Shown here in pieces: positions 12,100 to 22,608 of a stretch of DNA of 64,000 bases. Position 1 is the stretch's first letter. Each line of letters opens with the position of its first letter. The position numbers were made by a program, and so were the translations under genes. Origin of the DNA: Solea solea (lineage: Eukaryota; Chordata; Actinopteri; Pleuronectiformes; Soleidae); the NCBI RefSeq assembly GCF_958295425.1, contig NC_081146.1:20159458-20223457 (forward strand), given 5' to 3'. Below the pieces are notes generated by a model. That model had not been told where the DNA came from. It was given only the letters and a program-made list of their open reading frames with translations, and searched no databases.

Positions 12100-12420
12100 A
12101 AAGAGAGTAATTGGATAATTAATTTAGTCCGCGACAGGTGAAACACGTTTTTTCGTCTCGTCCGTCTTTCCTGTGGCTCGCGAGGTCCCGCGGACATACG
12201 GCTGACGTGTGCCGCCACAGCATAATTAAAGGGCCCAATGAGTGATGAGAGCACATGACACATGTCTACGGTTACAACAATATACATAGAGAACATGTTT
12301 CCAGACAATATTGGCCTTTTAATTAAACCAGATCACCTCTGACTGTATTATAGGCCGCAGCTTCATTGATTACTTATTAGGTGCATAATTGATTAGTACT
12401 CCAGTAAATGTCTTTAGGAA
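12100..12420. promoter_or_regulatory. candidate enhancer-like CNE, TAATTA-rich
   Basis: Contains four separate homeodomain-type cores within 300 bp: 'ataattaattta' (about 12115-12126), 'cataattaaagggccc' (about 12222), 'ttttaattaaacc' (about 12317-12329) and 'cataattgattag' (about 12384-12396). Between them is a CpG-bearing patch at 12145-12215. Clusters of such sites in repeat-free DNA are typical of developmental enhancers. AT-rich DNA also gives TAATTA by chance, so confidence is modest. Confidence 0.28.
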
Positions 12421-13255
12421 GCACTTGATGAAGTGATTGCAGAAGAGAACATCAATACTCCATCCTCAAATGAAAACAACACCATTCAAATAACGTCTCC
12501 AAGATTATTTTGATGGAACATCAACATACAACAGGGCGAATTGTACGTCTGTCAAAGCCCGAGCAGGACTGGATCGCCTGTATTTACTATGGAACTTCTA
12601 GTGTTGGGTCCATGCCACAAATAGAGCTACAGACGTCTACTTTACGGCATGTGTCACAGAAACCTTTCTCATTTTTTTAGATTTTGTTTTCTAATATCTT
12701 GAAAAAAACAACAACAACAACAGCATCATTTGTACCATAGCCTCTCTACCACCTGAGACACTGGTATAGTGAAATTAGATTAAGATGGAGCAAGAGGTAA
12801 GGTGACTCTAATTCTATTACTTCATTTATAATAATCTTTTTGTTATTTGTTTCATTTTCTACACTCTCTCTTATACCCTGGTGTAAACAACATGAGAAAA
12901 TAAAGCATGAGAAAATATCCAGGGAGTGACAGTTCTCTGCCTAGAGATCAGAGGAGACCATGGTACAAGGGATAGAGAATCTCTACATGTACAACTTATC
13001 AAACTTTGCAGCACGTGGTTTACAGCAGCACACTATGTACATATAATATGTAAAGAAATGACTGCTGAGTGTATAACCACTGTTATTGACAGCAAACCTT
13101 TTTGATCTTATAAAAAACTAACAATGACATTTAATAGGAATGGGAAAAACAAACATTACGCTTCATCAACCCCTCCATACAAATAAAGAAACAAACAATC
13201 CTTGCGTTGCTTTTGTCAGACAGTCAGACAGCTAGAGTGGCGTTACTGAAAGTCA

Positions 13256-13631
13256 GTCAGTCATCATCTACCGCTTTATCCTCCACCAGAGGGTTGCGGG
13301 GGGGGGGGGGGGCTGTGCCAATCTCAGCTACATCAGGCGATAGGCAGGGTACACCCTGGACAGTTCGCCAATCCATCGCAGGGCCACACACACAGAGACA
13401 AACAACCATTCACTCTCACACCTATGGTCAATTTAGGGTGTCCCACTTCACCTAATCCCCACATTGCATGTTTTTGGACTGTGGGAGGAAGCCGGAGAAC
13501 CCGGCGAGAACCCACGCACACACGGGGAGAACATGCAAACTACATGCAGAAAGGCCCTTGTTCCAGCAGGGGTTCGAACCCAGGTCTTCTTGCTGCAAGA
13601 CAAGAGTGCTAACCACTACACCACCGTGTGG
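13256..13631 (-). mobile_element. near full-length tRNA-headed SINE-like retroposon
   Basis: On the minus strand the element starts at about 13631 with 'ggtggtgtagtggttagcac', an A-box-like tRNA head. The B box GGGTTCGAACCCC follows at 13569-13582. The body includes 'ttctccggcttcctcccaca' and 'cctgcgatggattggcgaac', and it ends 'aggataaagcggtagatgat' with a (GACT)n tail. This arrangement and wording match a very abundant fish family. The run of 15 G at 13298-13312 lies inside the copy. Fragments of the same 3' body occur at 26978-27052, 44965-45085 and 48066-48195. ORFs at 13207-13736 are translations of the repeat. Confidence 0.8.
13298..13312 (+). repeat. G15 homopolymer
   Basis: Fifteen consecutive G, within the SINE-like retroposon. 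The length may be unreliable in assembly. Confidence 0.95.
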
Positions 13632-13989
13632 AAAGTGTCAGAGAATAATATTATTATGTTATTCATCCTTGTTATTGTTATTTATCCTGTACAGCAGCTA
13701 ATGGAAATCCCACTCGGTAGCGGGAAAGATAATTAAACTCGGATCTACAAATGCCAGCGTCATGGTGACACTGAAGGAAAAACTCAGGATCATTGTAGTT
13801 TGTGGGCTTTATCCTGAGGGGATGTCTGTGGTTATACAGAGCATAATTGCAATTGTTGCTAAGATACTGATGTCAGACATACATTTAAAAAAAAATAAAA
13901 AAAATCACTGGCATTAAAGGTGCATATTGTCCTCGCTTCTCCTCCAGTGACGGACATGTGTTGCAATGGTTACTATTGATATGAAACTG

Positions 13990-13990
<1 letters not shown>

Positions 13991-14029
<39 letters not shown>
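13991..14029. repeat. (CA)n microsatellite
   Basis: A perfect CA run of 39 bp. Confidence 0.97.
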
Positions 14030-14032
<3 letters not shown>

Positions 14033-14339
14033 TAATGAGGGCTTTATGGCTCTTTGAAAACATCACACTACATCTTCTTTTGTTCCCTCCACACAAGAGG
14101 CCTGATTCACATGGCCACTGGGGGGCACTTGTGAGTTAAACATTGAAACATACATCGGTCTTAGTAATTAGACATCCCAGTCGCTACCGGTAATTGCACC
14201 TGAAAAAAGAATCATTTGTGTTGAAGACCCACGAAATTGTCAGACAAACAGTTTTACTTCAAATATGAAGGTTATCTCTCCACAAATAATCTGCTGCTGT
14301 CCACCCTGATCCCACTGCGGACGAATCTCCTTGGTGACG

Positions 14340-14800
14340 GGATTAGGCTTTCTGAATTTGCACCCAAATGCTCTCAGAGCACTCATTAATAATTTCCACT
14401 GCTGTCATCATAAATCCTGAGCCGAAAGAGGAAGACCAGATTCCTAAGAGGAGACGCATCTCTTGAAAGATGATGTTTATATAATAAAATCAGTGAAATC
14501 TATTTCAAGTAACATTTGCCGGCAAACCGAAACCAGAACCTGTATTGCACCTTTCAGCATATTTTCAGATAAACACTGGTATCAAGGAGCTTTTCTGGCA
14601 CGTCTGGGTTTCATCCCACTCTCATCTCATTAGGCAAAAATAAAACCAGACCACACAGAAAGCTGCGAGGCTCCCCGCTGTTCTGTGGTGTGGTTTGGAA
14701 AGAGGACTCATTAATGTGATTATTCTGATTAGTCTCTGAATGCATCCTGGAGTGCAAAGCTCTTATCATCATCAGCACATCTGATTGACATCTAACCCTC
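14340..14800. promoter_or_regulatory. candidate conserved non-coding block
   Basis: Repeat-free text with 'ctcattaataatttccact' (about 14383), 'ggactcattaatgtgatta' (about 14703) and 'attctgattagtctctgaa' (about 14722), a density of ATTA cores like that in vertebrate CNEs. No plus-strand coding potential. Inference only. Confidence 0.22.
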
Positions 14801-15471
14801 ACAGTTTTTAAAGAAGTAATACCCACATCGGTGCTATATTTGGGAAGTTCGTCAAACAGGTGAGTGTTTATGTCGCTGTCGCTTTCTGTTGATTTTACTT
14901 ATTCTACAGAAGCATAACACAGTTTTACCAGTAAGGGAAAATGACAGAATATCCAACATGAATTCATAAAATGAATGTTTTATTAAGAATTTTGTGTAAT
15001 CAAATAAGAACCAGACATTGAAAGAATGGTGATTGGGTGCACAGGAAATGCAGGCTGTACATTTTTAACCACCACTGGGAATACTCTGGATTCAATTCCC
15101 AGTAGCAGTGGCCATGTTGATGAGATGCCAGTGAGAGTTGGCATCTCTTTGATCTAGCAATTATCTGTCACTACATGTTTGTCATGTTAGCGCAGGAGGG
15201 ATCATAGTGCAGTGTAGATGGGGAGATTGGGATAAGGGAACAGAAATTATCACTTAATGGGGATCAACAGAAGTTTAAAAAATGGTCTTTCTGAGCTATA
15301 ACTGAACTGGAGGCTCGAGTCTGCACTCTGTGTCACTCACTTTCCTGTTTGACCTAATGAATTATGGTCATTTAATACAACTTTTCTTTGTTTTGTGGAG
15401 TTTCTGTTAGAGTCTACTGGCAAACTTCAACAACTCACTAGCTACTCGCTACTCGCTGCTTCCGTAACAGT

Positions 15472-16087
15472 CAGTGTTTTCACATGCATGTTAATAGTCA
15501 GATTTTAGTCTTACTAAGACAATAATTCGGTTTTCTTAATGTCATGTAAACACGTTAGTCCAACTAAAATCAAACTAGCCTTAGTCAGACTAACATGCCT
15601 GGATAATGCGACTCATAGTCAGATTACTCCTAGCATGTATACGCTTCATCGGACTGGAGTTGGAATTTCCTCCCCGGTCTTTGACCCGGAAGTGGAAGTA
15701 GACGGCGTATAAACTGCAGTACTGTTGCCAGAAATCATACGCCGGTGGAATCGTTCCTCGAAACAACACAGCAACCACAAGAGTCGTGCTCCATCTAATT
15801 TGTATCACGATTAGCATGTACAGCAGGTACGAAACATACAGTACCACAGCACCATCCATCGCACCACTGGCTTCGCTGTGCCGTAAAGGTCAACAGGAAA
15901 CTGATACAATCTGCACTAGCTTATGGAGAGAGATATAGCGCCACCTACGGAGGCGGAGTCAGACATACACGGCCAATAAATCGATTTTCTCCTCCACATG
16001 TATACTTGGACTGGGCAAGTTGTCCGATTGCGTGTCTTAGTCAGACTACGGCCTTAGCTCCATTAAACTGTGCATGTAAACGTACTG
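15472..16087. mobile_element. 616-bp MITE with long inverted ends (Harbinger-like, tentative)
   Basis: The left end CAGTGTTTTCACATGCATG pairs with the right end, which reads CAGTACGTTTACATGCACAG when reverse complemented. Further inward, 'cttagtcagacta' is present near both ends, as is an 'acatgtatac'/'gcatgtatac' plus 'ggactgg' pair, so homology between arms extends beyond the terminal 20 bp. The trinucleotide AGT flanks both ends (15469-15471 and 16088-16090), consistent with a 3-bp target duplication as in PIF/Harbinger elements. There is no transposase. The 89-codon minus-strand ORF at 15590-15859 lies wholly inside and has no transposase motif. Confidence 0.7.
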
Positions 16088-17734
16088 AGTGGATGGAAGT
16101 CAACCACTGATGTTTACCTGAGGCAAACAGGAGTGAAACACCAGGAGGTGTAACACATCACGGCAGGTCAGGATAAGGATAAATACTGCAAATTTTCAAC
16201 CTCCTACTTGAGAGAGAAAAAAAAAAGCACTGGAATCTTGCTCCTATAGTCCAAATTTTGTAAAATTGGCGCAAATCCATCTACCCTGAATTCCCAGAAA
16301 AGCAGCTGTCTGACGCCACACAACAATGAAAGGGCACCACCTTAAATGTAACATGAATCATTCACAAATGTTGGTATTTATAAAAAAAAATACTTAATCA
16401 TGGCGAGACAGGAAGTATATCTCACAAAAGGAAGAAAAACCTACAAAGCAAATTGTCACATGACAAAATCAAGACGAGATACACATTTCATTTAAAAGGA
16501 TTGTTGAAAGACACAGACATGATTTGGACCTCATGTCAAAAAACAAGGGGTGTCTGCAAATTTCCTTACGTATAAAAATCATAAAAGCGTGGGCCATAAA
16601 GCTGATGTGGGCTGAATAAACCAAACTGTATTCATCAATAATTCTTCATTTTTTCTCTCTTTCTGCTGAGTATTAAGACACTACACTCAAAGAGCTAATA
16701 CTTACATTGCAGGTCTAAAAGCCTGCGTCGTCCTCTGTGGCTCTGATGCAGGGAAAATTACCCTCTTTCAGAGCGTAGCCTTGATGTGGAGCTGCCTTTG
16801 TGGGCTTTTAGTGTTTTTGTTGGTCAGATGTGAAAACAGTGGAGGTGAACACAGGTAGGGGCTGAGCTGTACAGTGCTGATGTTGAAGGCTTTTAATCTC
16901 CATTAGGGCTGCATAATGCCACATTTCAGATCTGATTTGATTTGACGTCTTTCGCCTCGGCCCAATCGCCCACATACAGTCGCCGCCCGGCAGGAGTGCT
17001 GACATTACTCTGCACTGAACCCCACAGCAGCAGTTTGTGAAAGACGGAATGGCTTTTCATTGAACCATACCAGATTATTTTTAAAAGAAACATTACAAAC
17101 GTGTTGGCCTTGAGTCTGAAAGGATTATTGAAGAAATAGAAACATATGTATATATGTATAAAAGAGAGCATTAAAAAAAGTAAGTGAAAGAACGAATAAA
17201 TCTTTGAGTAGTAGTAAATACACAGTTAAGCGGCACAAATATTGCTCAGTTAATACATTAATAAGTCAACAAATATGGGAATGAACACATTCATGAAAGA
17301 GAAAAAGTAAATCTAGTTATTAAAAAAATAAAAGCAAATATAAAATAAAAGTGACTTAACTATAAATAAGACCGAAATAAAAGGGACATAAAAGGAACGA
17401 ATGATCATTCCCTTGACAATTGAATGAGTAATTCAAACATAATACATCATAATAAATAATTCATGAGTAAATAAAAGCAGGTGAAATGTTTAGCGCAAAT
17501 AAATGCCCAAACATTCGTGTGAAAGAAAAAAAAAACACATGACAACATTAAAACTGAACACTAAGAATTGTTACTCAAATTATAATAGAAAAATGATTCA
17601 GTAAACTTTGTAAAACAATAAAATAGCAAACAAGTTGATACTCAAACTGTAAAAACTATTAAACCCCAAATAAAATATAACTGATACATATTTTTAATAT
17701 ATTAGTAATAAAAGAGGAATAGAGGAATAATGGC

Positions 17735-17764
17735 TGAATGAATGAATGAATGAATGAATGAATG
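17735..17764. repeat. (TGAA)n microsatellite
   Basis: About seven TGAA units. Confidence 0.95.
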
Positions 17765-17979
17765 AGCTCAAACTGTGAAGCGCAGCTGTTGTGACTGAGC
17801 TGCACTGTAAAAAAGAGGAGAACAAGTGTTCAGACACTTGTGTGTGCGATGTGTCTGAGCCCAGAAACAAGATGTGTTTTACTCCATTGTGACTGTTGTG
17901 CTTGTTAATAATCAAAACCAGAGATGAGGTACAGAAGAAAAACACAAGATTGTCTGTGTGAGGCCAGCCAGCCTGAGAG

Positions 17980-18049
17980 CAGGAGGAGGAGGAACAGGAG
18001 GAGGAGGAGGGACAGGACGAGGAGGAGGAGGAGGAGGAGGAGGAGGAGT
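17980..18049. repeat. imperfect (GGA)n purine tract
   Basis: About 70 bp of GGA units with 'aaca', 'gaca' and 'acga' interruptions. Polypurine/polypyrimidine tracts can form triplex DNA. Confidence 0.95.
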
Positions 18050-18529
18050 GGAGGTCCATGTCCTTGGGAGAACAAACACAATGACTACATCTGAGGAAGC
18101 AATATTGCTGTGGTAAACATGCGCCTGAATAAAGAAAACACGCCTCTCCCTCACGTCACCCTGGTGTTCACAGACGCACGAGACGAGCTGTAGACACAGA
18201 GAGGTGGAGAATACTAAACGTGCTCTTCTGCAAAGTGGAGGACACTTAATCGAAGCCAAGCGATTGTAAAACGTTACTAATGATTTTCTTTTGTTCAGTT
18301 AACGACAGCTAATGTTGGGTCTTATCCGCAGCACATTTATCTTATCAAAAATCTGATCTAAGTATCTAGTATTTTCCCCCTGTAGTGCAGACATTCCTTC
18401 TCTTCTTCTTGTCGACATGCGGTCCATCAACCCAACCTAACCGAACAGCACCGGTTTGGAATAATGGATTCCGCTGGAAGGAACACGTCATTTCGTCATT
18501 CAGCGCATTATAATTATACATTATTTGGA

Positions 18530-18690
18530 AAATCAGCCTGACTGAAAGCTTGTCCACTGCGTGTCTACCCGTTGCATGGCACGATCTGCCAATCACAACC
18601 GGTCTGAGCCACTTTACATGTCATGCCTTCATCTACTTTTTCTATAATTAGGACGATAATTTACAAAAAGGACATTACGGCTGTGAAGTG
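18530..18690 (+). repeat. fragment of dispersed teleost repeat (family R)
   Basis: Shares word order with 28375-28530: 'gactgaaagcttgtc' against 'gactgagagcttgtc', then 'ctgtcaatca'-like text and 'ataatttacaaaa' followed by 'gacatta/gaaatcat'. No coding content. I use 'family R' for this group and for the pieces at 20640-20860, 24465-24880, 28320-28530, 29222-29262 and 39683-40060. These may be different parts of one consensus; the link is partly from memory of the teleost family. Confidence 0.45.
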
Positions 18691-18847
18691 CCACCCACCT
18701 CCTATACTCCACCACAGTGACCTGCTCCGCTTCCATCTATGTGACCAGTATCTGTGCTCTTGTTTTAACCCTTCACATACTGCTTTTTGTATATCCACAT
18801 TTTATTCAGATTGCTTTTGAAAGTCTTGACATCTTAGGCCTTGTTTC

Positions 18848-19115
18848 GACTGCAGCCCAAATCGGATTTGTAAACATATATATTTATTTTATTTTGGTGT
18901 GTCCCTCCTAATTTCTTGACTAAAAAGTCAAGATCTGTATAAACACTAAAAAATGTATTCCGCCACACAGAACCACTCAACACGACATGACTTGACAGAG
19001 TCAGAGATGCTGTATCTCCATTTTTCCTGCGTCTGTTTTTCACATTTCTGTCTCTAACCCATACACACAAATTCACTTTCATCACTTGACAATTAACAGT
19101 GTGGACAGTCTGCCT
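18848..19115. mobile_element. partial MITE related to 2772-3223
   Basis: The left end 'cgactgcagcccaaatcgga' followed by 'tttgtaaac' matches the inverted ends of the MITE at 2772-3223. The right boundary is a guess, based on 'cagtgtggacagtctg' at about 19098. Confidence 0.4.
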
Positions 19116-20639
19116 AAAAAGTCTTAACCTAACCTAAGTCTCCAGGAGGAGAGCCACAGCCAATCCCTACTAAAACCCAGTGGACATGTTTCACAAAGGG
19201 CCGCCCTCACTTCTTAACAGTGTAAATTTAATCTATTTTGATGCAAAACTCGAGCTGAATTCCTCTCCTTCTTCTGACTGCGGCTAATCAGATGGTGCAT
19301 GGTGAGTGTTCGTATGCAGCGCTGCCGCCCCCTACCAAGAACCACAGAAGGGAAAGTATAATCGCCTCGCCGTCTGCTTCCTCCGTCACTGCGGCACCAA
19401 TCCAGTGGGGTGGAAAATTGTCTTGTCATTTTATTTCTACCACAGAAAAAAAAAGAGGGGGAAAAAAAAAAAACCTTTGTTTTCATAGGATTAATATGTC
19501 TGCTTTGCTCCACTTAAGTTGAAAGCTCAGCAAAATGAAGCAAACTGTATCTGTATCTGCAATCTGTGGGGACAAGTATGAGGAGGCACGGAAAGATGAA
19601 TAATGATCAGCTCCTTTGCCTGCATGTTACCGTTTCCTCCATGGAAGCTGTAAATTAACCAAAAAACAAGACCTCGGGGAACTTCACTGAAACGCTGGAC
19701 AATAAAAATCTCCTTTACTTCCACTAGATGGAAACTACACCTGCGTGTTCCCATCAGCCGCTTAGTTCACCCAAACACAAGGTTTGCTTAACAATCTGCC
19801 ATTAGTATATGGATACGGGCACCAAATCTATGTGTACATACAAATCCATCATACTGTTTTCGTCCCTGATGTGTAATCTATTCTAACACACATATCAACC
19901 TTTTCACTGACAGCATTCAGGCCCCAGATGTCGTAGATGCTGACGCTGTACCTACTTGACACCAGGATGTGCCCATTTTAAGCAGCCATCTCAACTTTAA
20001 AAGTGGGAGTAAAATGAATGTAACATTGTCACTGGTCTCCATGATACTTCCTTCTGCTGTGTATTGTTTCTGCTCTTACATTCCCGCTCTTGAACTGTGG
20101 CAAATGGTAATGACATCATCCGTAACGTTGGATTCGCACGTATGCAGTGGAGGCGTCGGCTGAATCGGCTTCTCATTCACTCTAAATGCCGCAGCGTCAA
20201 GCATCGCCGGACTGCATTGTGTGTTACATTTGCTTCACGTTGTGTGCGGCAGAAGTTTAGAAATGTTCAACTTTCCAAGCATCTGCTCGAGCGCCGGTCA
20301 ATCAAATCACATTATGCAAATATTCCAGCACAGGTGCTACGCAATTAACTCACTTTTAAAGTTATATAATGCTATGAAGGAGCTCCCGGACGAAGTTGTT
20401 CTTCCAAATACCAATGTTTTTTTTGTTGGACAAAGTGCACCCAACAGTGGCCGGACATCACATCACATCACCACCTCTTTAGCAACATTAGCAGCTCTTG
20501 CTATGTAGTTCCAATCCTCAGACCCATACGTGTATATCCAGTGTTGGAATCTGAATTCCTGTTTTGTAGCGTCGAGATTTGCCAATTTGAGCTACATTTG
20601 ACGATACCAGCTGTTAGTAACACCGGTATCCACTCACAC
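19116..20639. other. unique DNA, no gene seen
   Basis: Contains A-rich runs near 19445-19475. The part from about 20090 to 20510 has CpG-bearing words ('caagcatcgccggac', 'ctgctcgagcgccgg') unlike its surroundings and may be an unrecognised non-autonomous transposon, but no inverted ends were found. The three overlapping ORFs there have no motifs. Confidence 0.4.
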
Positions 20640-20860
20640 GTGCAATACTTTGTCCAGTTCCCTCAAAATGGAAATACCATTTACAAAATTGACATCATGT
20701 TCTTTTGAAGAAGACCCAAAACTAGAAATTGAGATTCGTCATTAACTCCTCACAAAAATGTTTACTGACATTAGAAATCTAATGAGAAGTAGTTTCATTT
20801 ACCCACAGACTTTCATTCAAACCTTTTCCAACCAGCAGAGGCATGTCCTCAACTGGCAAA
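20640..20860 (+). repeat. family R repeat fragment
   Basis: Contains 'tgacatcatgttcttttga', 'acccaaaactagaaattgag', 'aaaatgtttactgacattag' and 'gagaagtagtttcattt' in the order of a known high-copy teleost repeat, followed by 'ttttccaaccagcagagg'. The ORF at 20758-20964 is a translation of it. Confidence 0.6.
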
Positions 20861-21129
20861 CTGGAAGGCGATGTCCACAGTCTGTGATGGCAGATTTTAA
20901 CGAAAGGGATTCCACTGATAACAGCTTTAATAACCAGGTCCTGTTTATGCAACTTTGGAGGTAAAATACATAAATCTACTTTTTGTTTTAGTTAATCTGT
21001 TCCTTGATCTCAGTGATCAGAGGAGAGCATGGGTGTGGAGGTGCGGCTCAGTCGAAGCACAAGTTAGAGAATGTCACCGACTGCCAGTCACCTCATCCGG
21101 TCCCTTGTAGCCTCATTAAAACAAATGTA

Positions 21130-21480
21130 TATTTGATCCAGTCCGACATTTCCTTCTTTGTGGCTGACCAGATCAATCAATTTGTACAAGTGGCGTCAGA
21201 AGCATGCTTAATGAAAACACAAATAGATGGAGATGGAGGAACACGAGGAGACATGGGATCAGACGGGCTCGCGATATCAACCGGAGAGTGGGGGAAAGGA
21301 AGGGTTATACTTATTAACCTTTCTGAAATGGCTCATGAGCTGAGCCTTTATTGATGGCCCAGGTTATGAAGTCACAATGATTTCTCTAGGAAGCTGAAAT
21401 GAAAGGTTAGACTATTCATATTAATTGCTTTACCAGGTCACTTACTGTATTAACAGCCCCTAAAACTTCAGCCAGAAGGA
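21130..21480. promoter_or_regulatory. candidate conserved non-coding block
   Basis: Repeat-free sequence with 'gaccagatcaatcaatttgt' and 'agcatgcttaatgaaaaca', then 'ctattcatattaattgcttt' near 21412. Its complexity and ATTA/ATCAAT content are like vertebrate CNEs. The 116-codon ORF at 21004-21354 overlaps it without known motifs; a coding alternative is unlikely but not excluded. Confidence 0.25.
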
Positions 21481-22579
21481 ATGCAGCGGAGATAGGAGAC
21501 GGAGACAGAGAGAAGGGGATGAAGTTGGCCAAGCATTTGATGTCAGGGCAAGTTATGATCTTGACTCCAAACAGTTTTTTTTTATAACACTGAGCGCTCT
21601 CGTGTGCCTATGAATAACTCAGAAAGTAGGCACTAACAACAGCAATCACAAACCTCAGAGGAATCGATTTTCCATGAATAAAATCACTGGGGGAATACAT
21701 GTTGGCAAATACAATGCATTTGCACATAAATGTGCCGCTCTTACTGATGGGGTCCACTGCCGCTCTTTGTCTGACTTTCCACATGAAGCACTCACACGTC
21801 TGTACTGTACAGTACGCATGCACTGACCGTGTTGGGCTTCAAAGTACGTACTGGAATGAAATGCAGAGGAAGGTAATTAAATGGGTTACACCAAAGTAAT
21901 GTGATGGTGTGCATAATCTCATCATGTCAAAAGTTAAAGAAGTATATTTAATTCCCCCCCCAAAATTGTGATATTTGTCAGTTGGTTGTTTCTTTTATTC
22001 AGACTGCTGCTCTTCAGAGGCTGATTGCTCATAATTTACACGATCATTTTGCAGACACTCTGACCTTTTGCAGACACCCTGCTCTATTGCTCCTGAGAAC
22101 ATGCAAGGTCCTCAGAGGGTTATGATTTGCTAAAGACCCCTTTACTCTGACAAAGGTTAGTTTGCTTTGCCTTCCACTTGAATGGTTAGTCTGGAGTGTC
22201 CGTCTTCTGATGTAAGACAACGTGTGTCTGTTGCCTGAGTAGCTTTGTCAGGATTTTTGGTGTTATTGATCAACAATGCCATAATAACATTTCGTTTTGT
22301 TTCGTTATAGCAACGTTGGTGCAGCCTCACAACCGAACAGCACTGAAATCATTGACTTTTCCCCAGGAATTCCTTCCTACAGCTTTAAATTAAAGGATTA
22401 GGCTGCACTAATTCTTTAAATGTTTTCCAACATTTATAGTTCATTTTAAATAGTTTCCTACATTTTATCAAACTGATTTTCTTATTTAATGCCATTGCTA
22501 ATCATACACCAGCTGTATGCGTAAAGTACCTCTAATGCTCTACACTTGAAATTTCCATTTCCATTATGTTTACATTATA

Positions 22580-22608
22580 GCTGCAGAGAAGCTGCAGAGA
22601 AGCTGCAG
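22580..22608. repeat. 11-bp tandem repeat
   Basis: The unit 'gctgcagagaa' repeats about 2.6 times. Confidence 0.9.

Larger units (their letters stand above)
11336..13255. other. unique DNA with CNE-like blocks, no gene seen
   Basis: No coding gene or repeat was recognised. Two stretches (about 11690-11790 and 12100-12420) have the homeodomain-site-rich look of vertebrate conserved non-coding elements and are listed separately. Confidence 0.45.
13632..15471. other. unique DNA with microsatellite and CNE-like part
   Basis: Includes the (CA)n tract at 13991-14029. The part at about 14290-14800 is repeat-free and listed as a CNE candidate. No gene was recognised. A B-box-like 'ggattcaattccc' near 15090 is isolated and not called as a SINE. 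Confidence 0.45.
16088..18529. other. AT-rich low-complexity DNA, no gene seen
   Basis: From about 17170 to 17700 the sequence is dominated by AAATAAA/GAATAA words, close to low complexity. It leads into a (TGAA)n tract and then a (GGA)n tract. Poly-serine and poly-proline ORFs at 17694-18259 are translations of the (GGA)n tract. Nothing else was recognised. Confidence 0.5.

Noticed and set aside
13569..13582. tRNA-like B box suggesting a tRNA gene
   Set aside because: It belongs to the head of a dispersed retroposon; no complete cloverleaf can be drawn.
13207..13736. Four overlapping ORFs with 'TGRTCKLHAE'-like text
   Set aside because: Translations of the SINE-like retroposon, a common false gene call in fish genomes.
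15085..15100. B-box-like 'ggattcaattccc' as a SINE
   Set aside because: No A box, body or tail of a known SINE could be matched around it.
15590..15859. 89-codon ORF as a possible transposase
   Set aside because: Lies inside a 616-bp MITE and contains no DDE or DNA-binding motif.
17694..18259. Poly-serine and poly-proline ORFs
   Set aside because: Direct translation of the (GGA)n tract on the complementary strand.
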